Assembly: GCF_021390935.1 (NCBI RefSeq)
Contig: NZ_JAJPUI010000004.1
Coordinates: forward strand, 124,001-188,000
Source: Streptomyces sp. CC228A
GTDB lineage: Bacteria; Actinomycetota; Actinomycetes; Streptomycetales; Streptomycetaceae
Direction: 5' to 3'
DNA length: 64,000 bases
In this document: positions 42,251 to 55,872 of the stretch, piece by piece
Position numbering within the stretch: position 1 is the first letter of the stretch
How the letters are laid out: each line of letters begins with the position of its first letter
Notes under the pieces: generated by a model
The model's database searches: none
Seen by the model: the letters and a program-made list of their open reading frames with translations, nothing else
Told to the model about the DNA's origin: nothing
Translations under genes and position numbers: made by a program

Positions 42251-42292
42251 ACGGGGCGGCCGCCGGGGCTCGGGCTCCGGCGGCCGCCCCGT
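42251..42292. terminator. bidirectional terminator between lgt and ribokinase
   Basis: A perfect 16-bp stem (42251-42266 with 42277-42292, arm ACGGGGCGGCCGCCGG) with a 10-base loop lies between convergent genes, 20 bases after the lgt stop and 29 bases after the ribokinase stop. Confidence 0.85.
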
Positions 42293-42321
42293 CGCATGCG
42301 GCGCGCCCGCCGCCCGCCGCC

Positions 42322-43260
42322 TCACACGGCGTCGATCTCCGCGCGGTACGGCATCGAGGACGACGCGCCCTGCCGCTGCACCGCCAGGGACGCCGCCGCG
42401 CCCGCCCAGGACAGGGCCTCCGGCATGGGCCTGCCCTCCCCGAGCGCCACCGCCAGCGCACCCGCGAACGTGTCCCCTGCGGCGGTCGTGTCCACCGCCC
42501 GCACCCGCCGGGCCGGCACGGTCACCGGCCGGGCGCCGCGGGCCGCGTAGAGGCACCCGGCCGCGCCGAGGGTCACCACCACCTCGGGCACCAGGCGCAG
42601 CAGCTCCTGCGCGGCGGCCGCCGGGTCGGCCACACCGGTCAGCTCCGCGGCCTCGTGCTCGTTGGGCAGCAGCAGGTCGACGGCGGCGAGCAGCTCGTCC
42701 GGGAGGCCCTGCGCGGGCGCGGGCGTGAGGATCGTACGGACCCCGTGGCGGCGGGCCGCCTCCGCACCGGCCGCCACGGCGTCCAGCGGCAGCTCCAGTT
42801 GGAGCAGCAGGGCCCCGGCCGCCGCGACGCACTCCTCGTCCGCGGGCGTCAGGTCCCGTACCGCGGCGTTGGCGCCGGGGACGACGACGATCGCGTTGCC
42901 CCCCTCGTCGTCGACGACGATATGCGCGGTGCCCGACGGGCCGTCCGCGGTGCGCAGCAGCGCGGTGTCCACGCCGGACGCCTCCAGGCAGGCCCGCAGC
43001 CGGGCGCCGAAGTCGTCCGAGCCGACCGCGCCGATCATCGAGACCGCCCCGCCGGCCCGCGCGGCGGCGACGGCCTGGTTGGCGCCCTTGCCGCCGGGCA
43101 CCGTACGGAACTCCCGGCCGCGGACGGTCTCACCGAGCCGGGGAGCCCGGCGGGCATAGGCGACGAGATCCATGTTGGCGCTGCCGAGCACGGCGATGCG
43201 GGGGGCGGACGGCGCGGCGGAGGCGGGCGGGCCCGCGAGCGGTGACGTCATGCCGGGCAT
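42322..43260 (-). CDS. rbsK: ribokinase (PfkB family)
   Basis: This is a 312-residue cytoplasmic sugar kinase. VLGSANMDLVAYARRAPRLGETVRG at the N-terminus, GGKGANQAVAAARAGG (PfkB signature 1) and AVDTTAAGDTFAGALAVAL (signature 2, with the catalytic Asp) are typical of ribokinase. It is expected to phosphorylate ribose at O5; another pentose or a nucleoside-derived sugar cannot be excluded. No ribose transporter is adjacent. ATG 43260 has GGAGG five bases upstream; ATG 43251 is an alternative three codons in. Confidence 0.88.
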   Translation of the reverse strand: MPGMTSPLAGPPASAAPSAPRIAVLGSANMDLVAYARRAPRLGETVRGREFRTVPGGKGANQAVAAARAGGAVSMIGAVGSDDFGARLRACLEASGVDTALLRTADGPSGTAHIVVDDEGGNAIVVVPGANAAVRDLTPADEECVAAAGALLLQLELPLDAVAAGAEAARRHGVRTILTPAPAQGLPDELLAAVDLLLPNEHEAAELTGVADPAAAAQELLRLVPEVVVTLGAAGCLYAARGARPVTVPARRVRAVDTTAAGDTFAGALAVALGEGRPMPEALSWAGAAASLAVQRQGASSSMPYRAEIDAV

Positions 43261-43346
43261 TCTCCCCTCCCGCGGCCCTCCGGGCCCTCCCGAGACGCCC
43301 GCGAGGCCGTCCGCACCCGCGGCTCCGCAGGTCAGGCGGTCCTCAC

Positions 43347-43365
43347 TAAGTAAAGCCTGCCTTGC
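43347..43365. promoter_or_regulatory. possible iron box upstream of VIT-family gene
   Basis: TAAGTAAAGCCTGCCTTGC lies about 90 bases before the VIT-family start. It loosely resembles the 19-bp DmdR/IdeR iron box, matching only about half of the positions. It stands out as A/T-rich in a G+C-rich gap. A metal-dependent repressor would make sense for an iron/manganese transporter, but this is a weak match. Confidence 0.25.
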
Positions 43366-43452
43366 TGGCGCGACCCTTACATCGCGCGTACTTTCGACGG
43401 CAGGAGGGGCGGCGCCCGTACGGGGCCCGTCCGGGGAGACCTGGGGAGAGCT

Positions 43453-44181
43453 GTGTCCATCATCGAGACCGAGGCCGCACTGCACGCGGCGCACCGCGAC
43501 AACCACACCCACCGCGATGTGAACGGCGGCTGGCTGCGGCCCGCCGTGTTCGGCGCCATGGACGGACTCGTCTCGAACCTCGCCCTGATGACCGGCGTCG
43601 CGGGCGGCTCGGTGGCCCCCCAGACCATCGTCATCACCGGCCTGGCCGGCCTGGCCGCCGGCGCCTTCTCCATGGCGGCGGGGGAGTACACCTCCGTGGC
43701 CTCGCAGCGGGAGCTGGTGCAGGCGGAGCTGGAGGTCGAGCGCCGCGAGCTGCGCAAGCACCCGGTGGACGAGATGGAGGAGCTGGCCGCGCTCTACGCG
43801 GCGCGGGGGGTCGAGCCCGCCCTCGCCCGCGAAGTGGCGATGCAGCTGTCCCGCGACCCCGAGCAGGCCCTGGAGATCCACGCCCGCGAGGAGCTCGGCA
43901 TCGACCCGGACGACCTGCCGTCGCCGCTGCTCGCCGCCGTCTCGTCGTTCGCGTCCTTCGCCCTCGGCGCGCTGCTGCCCGTGCTGCCGTATCTGCTCGG
44001 CGCGACCGCGCTGTGGCCGGCGGTGCTGTGCGCCCTGATCGGGCTGTTCGCCTGCGGCGCCCTCGTCGCCCGGGTCACCGCCCGCAGCTGGTGGTACAGC
44101 GGGCTGCGGCAGCTCGCGCTGGGCGCCGCCGCCGCGGCCGTCACCTACGGCCTGGGGGCGGCCTTCGGAGCCGTATTCTGA
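43453..44181 (+). CDS. VIT1/CCC1 family metal transporter
   Basis: This 242-residue membrane protein has five transmembrane helices in the VIT/CCC1 layout: DGLVSNLALMTGVAGG, then GLAGLAAGAFSMAAGEYTSVASQ (helix 2 signature), a cytoplasmic acidic/helical domain with several Glu (about 95-155), and three C-terminal helices. Family members move Fe2+ or Mn2+ out of the cytosol. The start is GTG at 43453. The conserved Glu-rich loop could be the metal-binding domain. Confidence 0.92.
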   Translation: MSIIETEAALHAAHRDNHTHRDVNGGWLRPAVFGAMDGLVSNLALMTGVAGGSVAPQTIVITGLAGLAAGAFSMAAGEYTSVASQRELVQAELEVERRELRKHPVDEMEELAALYAARGVEPALAREVAMQLSRDPEQALEIHAREELGIDPDDLPSPLLAAVSSFASFALGALLPVLPYLLGATALWPAVLCALIGLFACGALVARVTARSWWYSGLRQLALGAAAAAVTYGLGAAFGAVF

Positions 44182-44242
44182 GGCGCCGCGCCGCACTGGT
44201 GAAACGCCCGCCGAGCCACCGACCCGGCCCCCTCACCGTGCA

Positions 44243-44400
44243 GCGCAGGCTGCTGCCCCGCCCGCACCGCACAGGCCGCTGCCCCTGCAGCCCCGTGTGC
44301 ACCGCACATGCGGCTGCCTCTGCGTTCCGTAGCTCCGCCCACACCGCACAGGTCGCTGCCCTCGCGTCCCGTAGCGTGTGCGCCGCGCAGGCTGCTGCCC
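44243..44400. repeat. degenerate ~40-bp repeats downstream of VIT gene
   Basis: Five copies of a CCGCACAGGCCGCTGCCC-like word begin at about 44243, 44267, 44303, 44345 and 44384, separated by CTGCGTTCCGTAGC-like spacers. They are diverged and give long false open frames on both strands. Confidence 0.7.
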
Positions 44401-44479
44401 CGCCCGCACCGCACGGGCCGACGGCCCGCCCCCGCTGAGCGGTCGCTGTCCCGCCCGCTGCCCGCGCCACCCGGCCCGC

Positions 44480-44517
44480 ACCGCCCCGGCCGTCCTCCGC
44501 AGGACGGCCGGGGCGGT
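44480..44517 (+). terminator. strong hairpin, partly duplicated
   Basis: A perfect 17-bp stem (44480-44496 with 44501-44517) and a CCGC loop. A second, shorter copy of the same hairpin (CCGTCCT-CCGC-AGGACGG, 44525-44542) follows immediately, so a segment has been duplicated. It probably ends transcripts before gltB. Confidence 0.7.
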
Positions 44518-44981
44518 CGTGCGACCGTCCTCCGCAGGACGGCCGGGGGCGGTCGGGCGACGCGCGTCTGTGACGAACGTCCAATGGCAGGATCGCCCCG
44601 CCGGGTGGGACACTATGCGGAGCGCCACATACGCAGCTGTTACACGGCGGTTTCGAGTCCCTCATCCCAGGGCATGAGTCGTGAGCGCCGCGGGCAACGA
44701 AGCCCGCCACCTCGGACGGACCGGCGGACGCCATCCGCGTCCCGCATCCCGCCCCGTCCCCACCCTGTGGGAACCCTTGCAGGACTCCCCGTACGACCCC
44801 ATCGCACCACCCCCCCAGACCACAGGGAACCCTCGCACCGCGTCACCGCGGTGTCCGCATGCTGGAATGGACTATCCGCTAGCCGAGAACCCCTCCATCA
44901 TGTAACCTGCACGAAATTTCGCGGAGGGCCAACGTCGTCCCTCTGGCACGTGAACATGCCACGACGACGACGGGAGAGCCG
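44518..44981 (+). other. leader and promoter region of gltB
   Basis: This region of about 460 bases lies before gltB. It has no convincing gene, though a 74-codon frame (GTG at 44681, stop at 44905) is open. CGAAATTTCG at 44912-44921 is a perfect 10-bp palindrome 60 bases before the start and could be a regulator site. GGGAGA at 44970-44975 is the ribosome site. From 44560 on, base composition is less extreme than in the repeats upstream. Confidence 0.45.
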
Positions 44982-49536
<4,555 letters not shown>

Positions 49537-49544
<8 letters not shown>

Positions 49545-51000
49545 TCCCAAGGGCTTTCTGAACCACGGCCGTGAGGGCGCGACGTCCCGCCCCGTCGAAG
49601 AGCGCGTCAAGGACTGGAACGAGGTCTACGTCCCCGGCTCCCTGCTGCCGATCATCAGCAAGCAGGCGTCCCGGTGCATGGACTGCGGCATCCCCTTCTG
49701 CCACAACGGCTGCCCGCTCGGAAACCTCATCCCCGAGTGGAACGACTTCGCCTACCGCGAGGACTGGGGCGCCGCCTACGAGCGGCTGCACGCCACCAAC
49801 AACTTCCCCGAGTTCACCGGGCGCCTCTGCCCCGCGCCCTGCGAGGCGGCGTGCGTGCTCGGCATCAACCAGCCGGCCGTCACCATCAAGAACGTCGAGG
49901 TCTCGATCATCGACAAGGCCTGGGAGTCCGGCAACGTGACGCCCCAGCCCCCGGAGCGCCTGTCCGGCAAGACCGTCGCCGTCATCGGCTCCGGCCCCGC
50001 CGGCCTGGCCGCGGCCCAGCAGCTCACCCGGGCCGGGCACACCGTGGCGGTGTACGAGCGCGCCGACCGCATCGGCGGCCTGCTGCGCTACGGCATCCCC
50101 GAGTTCAAGATGGAGAAGCGGCACATCAACCGGCGCATCGAGCAGATGCGCGCCGAAGGCACCCGCTTCCGCACCGGCATCGAGATCGGCCGCGACCTGA
50201 AGGCCACGGACCTGCGCAAGCGGTACGACGCCGTCGTCATCGCCGCCGGCGCCACCATGGCCCGCGACCTGCCCGTGCCGGGCCGCGAGCTGAACGGCAT
50301 CCACCAGGCGATGGAGTACCTGCCGCTCGCCAACAAGGTGCAGGAGGGCGACTTCGTCACCCCGCCGCTCACCGCCGAGGGCAAGCACGTCGTCGTCATC
50401 GGCGGCGGCGACACCGGCGCGGACTGCGTCGGCACCGCCCACCGGCAGGGCGCGGCCTCCGTCACCCAGCTGGAGATCATGCCGCGGCCGAACGACGACC
50501 GCGACCCGATCGGGCAGCCCTGGCCGACCTTCCCCCTGCTGTACAAGGTCACCTCCGCCCACGAGGAGGGCGGCGAGCGGGTCTACTCCGTCTCCACCAC
50601 CCACTTCGAAGGCGACGAGGACGGCAACGTGCAGTGGCTGCACCTCGTCGAAGTCGAGTTCACCGACGGCAAGTTCGCGCAGAAGCCGGGCACGGAGCGG
50701 AAGATCCCGGCCCAGCTGGTCACCCTCGCCATGGGCTTCACCGGCACCGACCAGGAGAACGGCCTCGTCGAGCAGTTTGGTCTGGACCTCGACCCGCGGG
50801 GTAACATCGCCCGCGACGCCGACTTCCAGACCAACGTGCCGGGCGTCTTCGTCGCCGGCGACGCGGGCCGCGGCCAGTCCCTCATCGTGTGGGCCATCGC
50901 CGAGGGCCGCTCCGCCGCCCGCGGCGTGGACCGCTACCTCACCGGCGCCAGCGACCTGCCGGCCCCGATCCGCCCGACGGACCGCGCACTCGCGGTCTGA
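49537..51000 (+). CDS. gltD: glutamate synthase small subunit
   Basis: This is a 487-residue FAD protein that takes electrons from NADPH and passes them to GltB through 4Fe-4S clusters. The cluster cysteines are in [17 protein letters not shown] (about 48-64) and [12 protein letters not shown] (about 94-105). Dinucleotide folds are [13 protein letters not shown] (about 149) and [17 protein letters not shown] (about 286). [18 protein letters not shown] near the C-terminus closes the FAD site. The ATG lies inside the gltB end, so the subunits are coupled. Confidence 0.98.
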
Positions 51001-51039
51001 CGGCCCTGGAACGTCCCGTACAACGGCGTACGGAACACA

Positions 51040-51084
51040 GCAGCGCCTGCCTCACGTCCCCGACCGGACCGTGGCAGGCGCTGC
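51040..51084 (+). terminator. terminator of gltBD
   Basis: A perfect 12-bp stem (51040-51051 with 51073-51084, arm GCAGCGCCTGCC) with a 21-base loop is followed by GCCTTTTCCCCC. It begins 40 bases after the gltD stop. Confidence 0.8.
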
Positions 51085-51145
51085 GCCTTTTCCCCCGCCG
51101 CCTTTCCCCCCCCGCCGTGCGGCGCCCGCACGGCGCCGCCGACCG

Positions 51146-51381
51146 CCTGCACGCGGGAGGGCCGCGGGAGCGGCGGTGCCGCCGCCTGCACGCGGGAGGG
51201 CCGCGGGCATGGCGCCGCCGGTGGTAGGGCCGGGGGAGGGCCGCGGGGGTGGCGGTGCCGGGCGGCCTGCACGCGGGACGGTTGCGGGAGGGGCGGTGCC
51301 GGTGGTAGGGCCGGGGAGGGCCGCGGGGGTGGCGGTGCCGGGCGGCCTGCACGCGGGACGGTTGCGGGAGGGGCGGTGCCG
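51146..51381. repeat. 80-bp tandem duplication and partial copies after gltBD
   Basis: An 81-base unit at 51221-51301 (beginning GTGGTAGGGCCGG) is followed directly by an 80-base copy at 51302-51381 that differs by one G. Two shorter copies of CCTGCACGCGGGAGGGCCGC precede them at 51146 and 51185. The whole 526-base gap from 51001 to 51526 holds no credible gene. Confidence 0.9.
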
Positions 51382-51526
51382 GCCGTATCCCCGGGGAGGG
51401 CCCCGGCAACGGCGGCGCAGCCCCTGCCCCGTGCGGGGCGCCCGGCGGCCGCCCGCGGGCCGGGCGCCGCCCCGCATGGCGTACCGTCGGTGCGTACCGC
51501 GCCGGTCACGCAGGGGGGACCACGAC

Positions 51527-52249
51527 ATGGCCATCAGCCTCCGCACGGTGGAGGAGTCCGCGCCCGCGCTCGTCAGCCTGTACAAAACCGCGGGGGTGTC
51601 CCTGCGCAAGCACGGGCTGGAGGGGCAGCGCGCGGCGGTCTACCTCGTCGTCGACCACTCCGGCTCGATGCGCCCCTACTTCCGGGACGGCAGCGTCCAG
51701 GCCCTCGCCGACCGGGTCCTGGGCCTGTCCGCCCAACTGGACGACGACGGCCGGGTCCCCGTCGTCTTCTTCTCCACCGGCATCGACGCCGAGACCACGA
51801 TCGACCTCGCCGACCACCAGGGCCGCATCGAGCGGATCGCGGCCGGGCTCGGCCACATGGGGAAGACCAGCTACCACCTCGCCATGGACGCCGTCATCGA
51901 CCACTACCTCGACAGCGGCGCCGACGCCCCCGCCCTCGTCGTCTTCCAGACCGACGGCGGCCCCCTGAGCCGCCTCGCCGCCGAGAAATGGCTGTGCAAG
52001 GCCGCCCGGCTGCCGCTGTTCTGGCAGTTCGTCGGCTTCGGTGATCCCGGCAGCCGCCAGTTCGACTTCCTGCGCCGCCTCGACGAACTGCCCGTCCCGG
52101 CGAAGCGCCCCCTCGACAACGCCGGCTTCTTCCACGCCGGCCACGACCCGCGCCGCGTCCCCGACGACGTCCTGTACGACCGGCTCGTCGGCGAGTTCCC
52201 CGCGTGGCTGGCCGCCGCCCGCGCCCAGGGTGTAATTCGCTCGGCCTGA
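51527..52249 (+). CDS. vWA domain-containing protein (TerF/TerY-like)
   Basis: This is a 240-residue cytoplasmic protein made mostly of one von Willebrand A domain. The metal-ion-dependent adhesion site D-H-S-G-S (Asp43 to Ser47), the Thr in GKTSYHLA and the Asp in VVFQTDGGP are present. ARLPLFWQFVGFGDPGSRQFDFLRRLD is characteristic of vWA proteins of the tellurite-resistance (Ter) system group. No other ter gene is nearby. The ATG has GGGGGGA ten bases upstream. The partner and function are unknown. Confidence 0.88.
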   Translation: MAISLRTVEESAPALVSLYKTAGVSLRKHGLEGQRAAVYLVVDHSGSMRPYFRDGSVQALADRVLGLSAQLDDDGRVPVVFFSTGIDAETTIDLADHQGRIERIAAGLGHMGKTSYHLAMDAVIDHYLDSGADAPALVVFQTDGGPLSRLAAEKWLCKAARLPLFWQFVGFGDPGSRQFDFLRRLDELPVPAKRPLDNAGFFHAGHDPRRVPDDVLYDRLVGEFPAWLAAARAQGVIRSA

Positions 52250-52277
52250 GCAGCACCGCGATGGCAGGCTGGCGTCC

Positions 52278-52667
52278 ATGACCTCACTCGTGCGACACGT
52301 GACGTTCGACTGCGCCGACCCCTACCGCCTCGCCGGGTTCTGGTCCGCCGTCCTCGACGCGCCCCTCGGCGACGACGACAGGCCCGGCGACCCCGAGGCC
52401 GTGGTGGAGACGCCCGGCGTGAGCCTGCTCTTCATCGCCGTGCCGGAGGGCAAGACCGTCAAGAACCGCGTGCACCTGGACCTCCAGCCGCAGGACCGCT
52501 CCCGCGACGAGGAGGTGGACCGCCTGCTCGCCCTGGGTGCCACCCTCGTCGACGACCGGCGACGCCCCGACGGCACGGGCTGGGTCGTCCTCGCGGACAT
52601 CGAGGGCAACGAGCTGTGCGTCGAACGCAGCGCCGCGGAGCGGGCAGCGACGGACGCACCCGCGTGA
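52278..52667 (+). CDS. VOC family protein (glyoxalase-like)
   Basis: This 129-residue protein has the VOC pattern: VRHVTFDCADPYRLAGFWSAVL at the N-terminus and VVLADIEGNELCVE at the C-terminus, with a central VHLDLQPQDR strand. Members act on or bind small metabolites and antibiotics; the substrate is unknown. It starts 28 bases after the vWA gene, so the two may share a transcript. Confidence 0.87.
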   Translation: MTSLVRHVTFDCADPYRLAGFWSAVLDAPLGDDDRPGDPEAVVETPGVSLLFIAVPEGKTVKNRVHLDLQPQDRSRDEEVDRLLALGATLVDDRRRPDGTGWVVLADIEGNELCVERSAAERAATDAPA

Positions 52668-52834
52668 GCAGTACGCCCAGCGGTCCTCGCTGACGTCCGC
52701 CCCCCGCCGTGCCCTGCCCGGGGCGGGAATGCCCGCGCGGGCGGGCAGGTACGGGACGACCATGCCGTCACCGGTGCGGGGGAGCGTGTCCGAGGGCGCC
52801 TGCCCAACACCCCCGGCATGCAAGGATGTCACCC

Positions 52835-54370
52835 GTGACCGGATCGTCCTCCCCGCCCGTCGCCGAGGAAACGCCACGCACCTGCGGTCTGGGTCCCCGT
52901 GCGGCCGCGGTACTCGTGTTCGGCTCCTCGGCGGCGGTCCTGGTGGTCGAGATCGCCGCTCTGCGCCTGCTGGCTCCGTACCTCGGCCTCACCCTCGAAA
53001 CCAGCACGATGGTGATCGGCATCGCCCTCACCGCCATCGCCTGCGGATCCTGGCTGGGCGGGGTCATCGCCGACCGAGTCGATCCGCGGCGGCTCATAGC
53101 CCCTTCGCTCGGGGTGTCCGGAGCGGTCGTGGCGCTCACTCCGGCCGTGCTGCGCGCCACGGCGGAGTGGGCGCCGGCGCTGCTCGTGCTGCTCGCGTCG
53201 CTGACCATCCTCGTGCCGGGCGCGCTGCTCTCCGCGGTGACGCCGTTCGTGACCAAGCTGCGTCTCACCAGCCTCGCCGAGACGGGGACGGTCGTCGGCC
53301 GGCTGTCCGGCGTCGGCACCGCCGGAGCCATCGCCGGTACGGTCCTCACCGGATTCGTGCTCGTGTCCCGATGGCCGGTCAGCGGCATCCTGGTCGGCCT
53401 GGGAACGCTGCTGCTGGCCGGTTCTGCGCTGACCGGATGGCGGACGCGGGCCTGGCGCGGCACCCCGGCCCTGGCCCTCGCGGTCGTCGCCGGCAGCCTC
53501 GCCACCGCGGTCGCGCCGGGCGGCTGCGACACGGAGACCAGATACCACTGCGTACGGGTCGTCGCGGACCCCGACCGGAAGGGCGGCCGCACCCTCGTCC
53601 TCGACGGCGTGCGGCACTCCTATGTCGACCTCGACGACCCGACCCACCTGCAGTTCACCTACGTGCGCGCCATCGCCTCCGTGGCCGACGCCGCCTTTCC
53701 CGAAGGCCAGGCCCTCTCCGCCCACCACCTGGGCGGCGGCGGGCTCACGATCCCCCGGTACCTCGCGGCCACGCGGCCGGGGACGCGCAGCGTGGTGTCC
53801 GAGATCGACAGCGGCGTCGCGCGCGTCGACCGCGACCGACTCGGGCTGCGGTCGCAGCCAGGCGTCACCGTACGCGTCGAAGACGCCCGGCTCGGTCTGC
53901 GGCGGCTGGACACCGGCAGCCGAGACCTCGTCGTCGGCGATGCCTTCGGCGGCGTCAGCGTGCCGTGGCACCTCACCACCCTGGAAGCGATGGCCGACGT
54001 ACGCCGCGTGCTCGACGAGGACGGGCTGTACGTCGCCAACCTCATCGACCACGGTGACCTGGCCTTCGCGCGGGCCGAAGCAGCCACCCTGCGCGCGGCC
54101 TTCGCACACGTCGCCCTCCTCGGCAGGCCCGCAGACATCGGCACCGCCCCGAGCGCCACCGCCCGGGGCGGCAACCTGGTGGTGCTCGCCTCCGCCCGGC
54201 CCCTCGACCTGCGCGCGGTCCAGGAGGCGCTGGACGCCCGGCGCACGGGCTGGACGATCGCCACCGGCGAGGGCCTCACTTCCTGGATCGGCGACGCCCG
54301 ACCCCTCACCGACGACTATGCGCCCGTCGACCAGCTCCTCCAGCCCTACGGGTCGCCGGGCGGGAGGTGA
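52835..54370 (+). CDS. fused membrane/spermidine-synthase-like protein
   Basis: This 511-residue protein has an N-terminal half with seven to eight transmembrane helices (about 20-230) beginning with ALRLLAPYLGLTLETSTMVIG, the pattern of spermidine-synthase-fused transporters. The C-terminal half is a Rossmann methyltransferase-like domain with HHLGGGGLTIPRYL, VVSEIDSGV and VGDAFGG. Such fused proteins lack proven polyamine synthase activity. GTG 52835 has AAGGA eight bases upstream and is preferred to the ATG at 52826, which would overlap it. It is probably a membrane enzyme; the substrate is unknown. Confidence 0.82.
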   Translation: MTGSSSPPVAEETPRTCGLGPRAAAVLVFGSSAAVLVVEIAALRLLAPYLGLTLETSTMVIGIALTAIACGSWLGGVIADRVDPRRLIAPSLGVSGAVVALTPAVLRATAEWAPALLVLLASLTILVPGALLSAVTPFVTKLRLTSLAETGTVVGRLSGVGTAGAIAGTVLTGFVLVSRWPVSGILVGLGTLLLAGSALTGWRTRAWRGTPALALAVVAGSLATAVAPGGCDTETRYHCVRVVADPDRKGGRTLVLDGVRHSYVDLDDPTHLQFTYVRAIASVADAAFPEGQALSAHHLGGGGLTIPRYLAATRPGTRSVVSEIDSGVARVDRDRLGLRSQPGVTVRVEDARLGLRRLDTGSRDLVVGDAFGGVSVPWHLTTLEAMADVRRVLDEDGLYVANLIDHGDLAFARAEAATLRAAFAHVALLGRPADIGTAPSATARGGNLVVLASARPLDLRAVQEALDARRTGWTIATGEGLTSWIGDARPLTDDYAPVDQLLQPYGSPGGR

Positions 54371-54420
54371 CGGGGCGTTGTCCGGCCGCGCCGGCCTGCC
54401 GCAAGCGAAGGAGTCGCTGT

Positions 54421-54456
54421 CCGGCCGTCAGGCCGCACCGGCGGCCTGACGGCCGG
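54421..54456 (+). terminator. strong hairpin terminator
   Basis: A perfect 16-bp stem (54421-54436 with 54441-54456, arm CCGGCCGTCAGGCCGC) with an ACCG loop lies 50 bases after the spermidine-synthase-like gene. Confidence 0.82.
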
Positions 54457-55313
54457 GCCCGCTTGTGAGCCCCGAGCCCCTGCGCGGCTGGGAAGACGCG
54501 GAGCTCTCTCCCTTTGTGGCAGCTGCGGGACAGCCCTCGGGTGGCCGCGCGCCGGGTCTCCTGGAGGCCGGCTGTGTGAGCAGCTTGGTCGTCGAGGATC
54601 AGGCGCACCGCAGGGCCGACCGGTACTGCCTCGTCGCGTGTGGTGCGGAGCTTGTCGGGTACAGCGGCTCGGATGTCGTCGGGGGCGCGGTACACAGAGC
54701 CGCCGGGAACCGGCATCACCTGCTGAGGACGGTAGGGAAGCCGCACCTGGGACCTCGCGACCGTGCAGAGGGCCAAGGCTTCGTTCGGCGGGCAGGGGCA
54801 CCGACCGACGACGTCGCTGACCTTGGTCGCACTTTGAACGGGGCGTACACGACTCACGCCGGCGGTCGCCATCCACCTGGCCGGTCAGTACGTGGCAATC
54901 TGTGGCCTCTCCTCACACGTCAGGCGATGACGCTCGACGCCCGCATCGGTGAGCCTGGGCGGGACGTCGGCGTGCGGGCCGTCACGCCAGTCACCGAGAC
55001 CTCGTTCAAGGAAGCGTCGCCTCATGGGTCGGACCGTGTCCGGAGTGCCCTCGCATAGGGGCGGGACACTTCCGTCGGCGAGGGCACTTCGGCACACTGC
55101 ACCGCGATTCCGGGGGCCGGGCCGAAGCCTGAGCCGTCGTATGGCGATGCCCCCTGTTCTCCGGTGCGGTCGGGTTGGGCATCAGTCCGCATCGAACATC
55201 GGATCTCCGGCCCCGGGAACTCCCGCTCCCTGCTGGGGCTTCAGGTCGTTTCCGGGCCCGTCCTGGGGCGCAGCCGGGTGGAGAGTCGGGGTGAGGAAGG
55301 CACTGCGTGTACA
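54457..55313. other. gene-poor region of less extreme composition
   Basis: These 860 bases carry open frames on both strands (for example plus 54465-55058 and minus 54306-54872) without recognisable motifs, clear ribosome sites or a consistent codon pattern. Composition is visibly less G+C-rich than in neighbouring genes. I cannot support a gene here. It may be decayed or acquired DNA. Confidence 0.45.
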
Positions 55314-55319
55314 TATAAT
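55314..55319 (+). promoter_or_regulatory. consensus -10 element (TATAAT) for the secreted protein gene
   Basis: ACATATAATGCG contains a perfect TATAAT, rare in such G+C-rich DNA, about 100 bases before the secreted-protein start. The -35 region (around 55291-55296, GTGAGG) is a poor match. A 5' leader of about 95 bases would result. Confidence 0.5.
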
Positions 55320-55419
55320 GCGAACGCCGGTCGCACTCGCGAGCGATTTGCTCCTGTGTTGCGGGCGGTACTGGCGCTCATCAGAGCCGGTACGGGGTAG
55401 GAACAGACCGGAGGGGAAC

Positions 55420-55872
55420 ATGAACATCAACCGCCACGTGAGCCGGGTGACGACGCTTGCCGTGGGGACCGCTGCTGCGGCGGCCATGGCCGTCAGCCCG
55501 GCGTCCGCTGCGACGAATTGGAAGGAAGTGAACACCAACGCCACCTGGAAGTGCGAGCCGACCATGCAGCACAGCGTCTACCCCGGTGTGGGCTTCCAGG
55601 GGTGTGTGGTGATGAACGCGCAGGGTGATGCGCAGGTGGTCCTGGTCGTCACCAACAACGGCCCCAAGGGGGTCCGACTCGGTGGTTCCATCGCTTCCGG
55701 ATTCGGCAGCAGCACCACCTGCGCGGACTCGGTCCTCAACCCCGGGTTCACCCGTGGCTGCTTCGCACCCACCAAGCACGTCACGCCCGGCTACGTGTAC
55801 GAGAGCCGGGTCACGGTGAAGGTCAACGACTCCGTCCAGCACGGACGCAGCCTGCTGACGGCTCGCGGCTGA
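55420..55872 (+). CDS. small secreted protein, function unknown
   Basis: This 150-residue protein has a clear signal peptide (MNINRHVSRVTTLAVGTAAAAAMAV in outline, cleavage near SPASA-ATN at about residue 34). The mature part of about 115 residues is rich in Val, Gly, Thr and Asn, with four cysteines (WKCEP, QGCVV, TTCAD, RGCFA) that could form two disulfides, and alternating beta-strand patterns. ATG 55420 follows GGAGGGG at ideal distance. No family is recognised; a small extracellular beta-sandwich is likely. Confidence 0.82.
   Translation: MNINRHVSRVTTLAVGTAAAAAMAVSPASAATNWKEVNTNATWKCEPTMQHSVYPGVGFQGCVVMNAQGDAQVVLVVTNNGPKGVRLGGSIASGFGSSTTCADSVLNPGFTRGCFAPTKHVTPGYVYESRVTVKVNDSVQHGRSLLTARG

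Noticed and set aside
44640..44670. tRNA-like T-arm (GGTTTCGAGTCCC)
   Set aside because: No pairing stem around it and no matching acceptor or anticodon arm. I found no tRNA or rRNA gene anywhere in the window.
44681..44905. 74-codon GTG frame in the gltB leader
   Set aside because: No convincing ribosome site, no known family, Pro/Arg-rich; more likely untranslated leader.
54465..55058. 197-codon plus-strand frame, and minus-strand 54306-54872
   Set aside because: The two overlap on opposite strands, both lack motifs and good ribosome sites, and the minus frame runs through a strong terminator hairpin.
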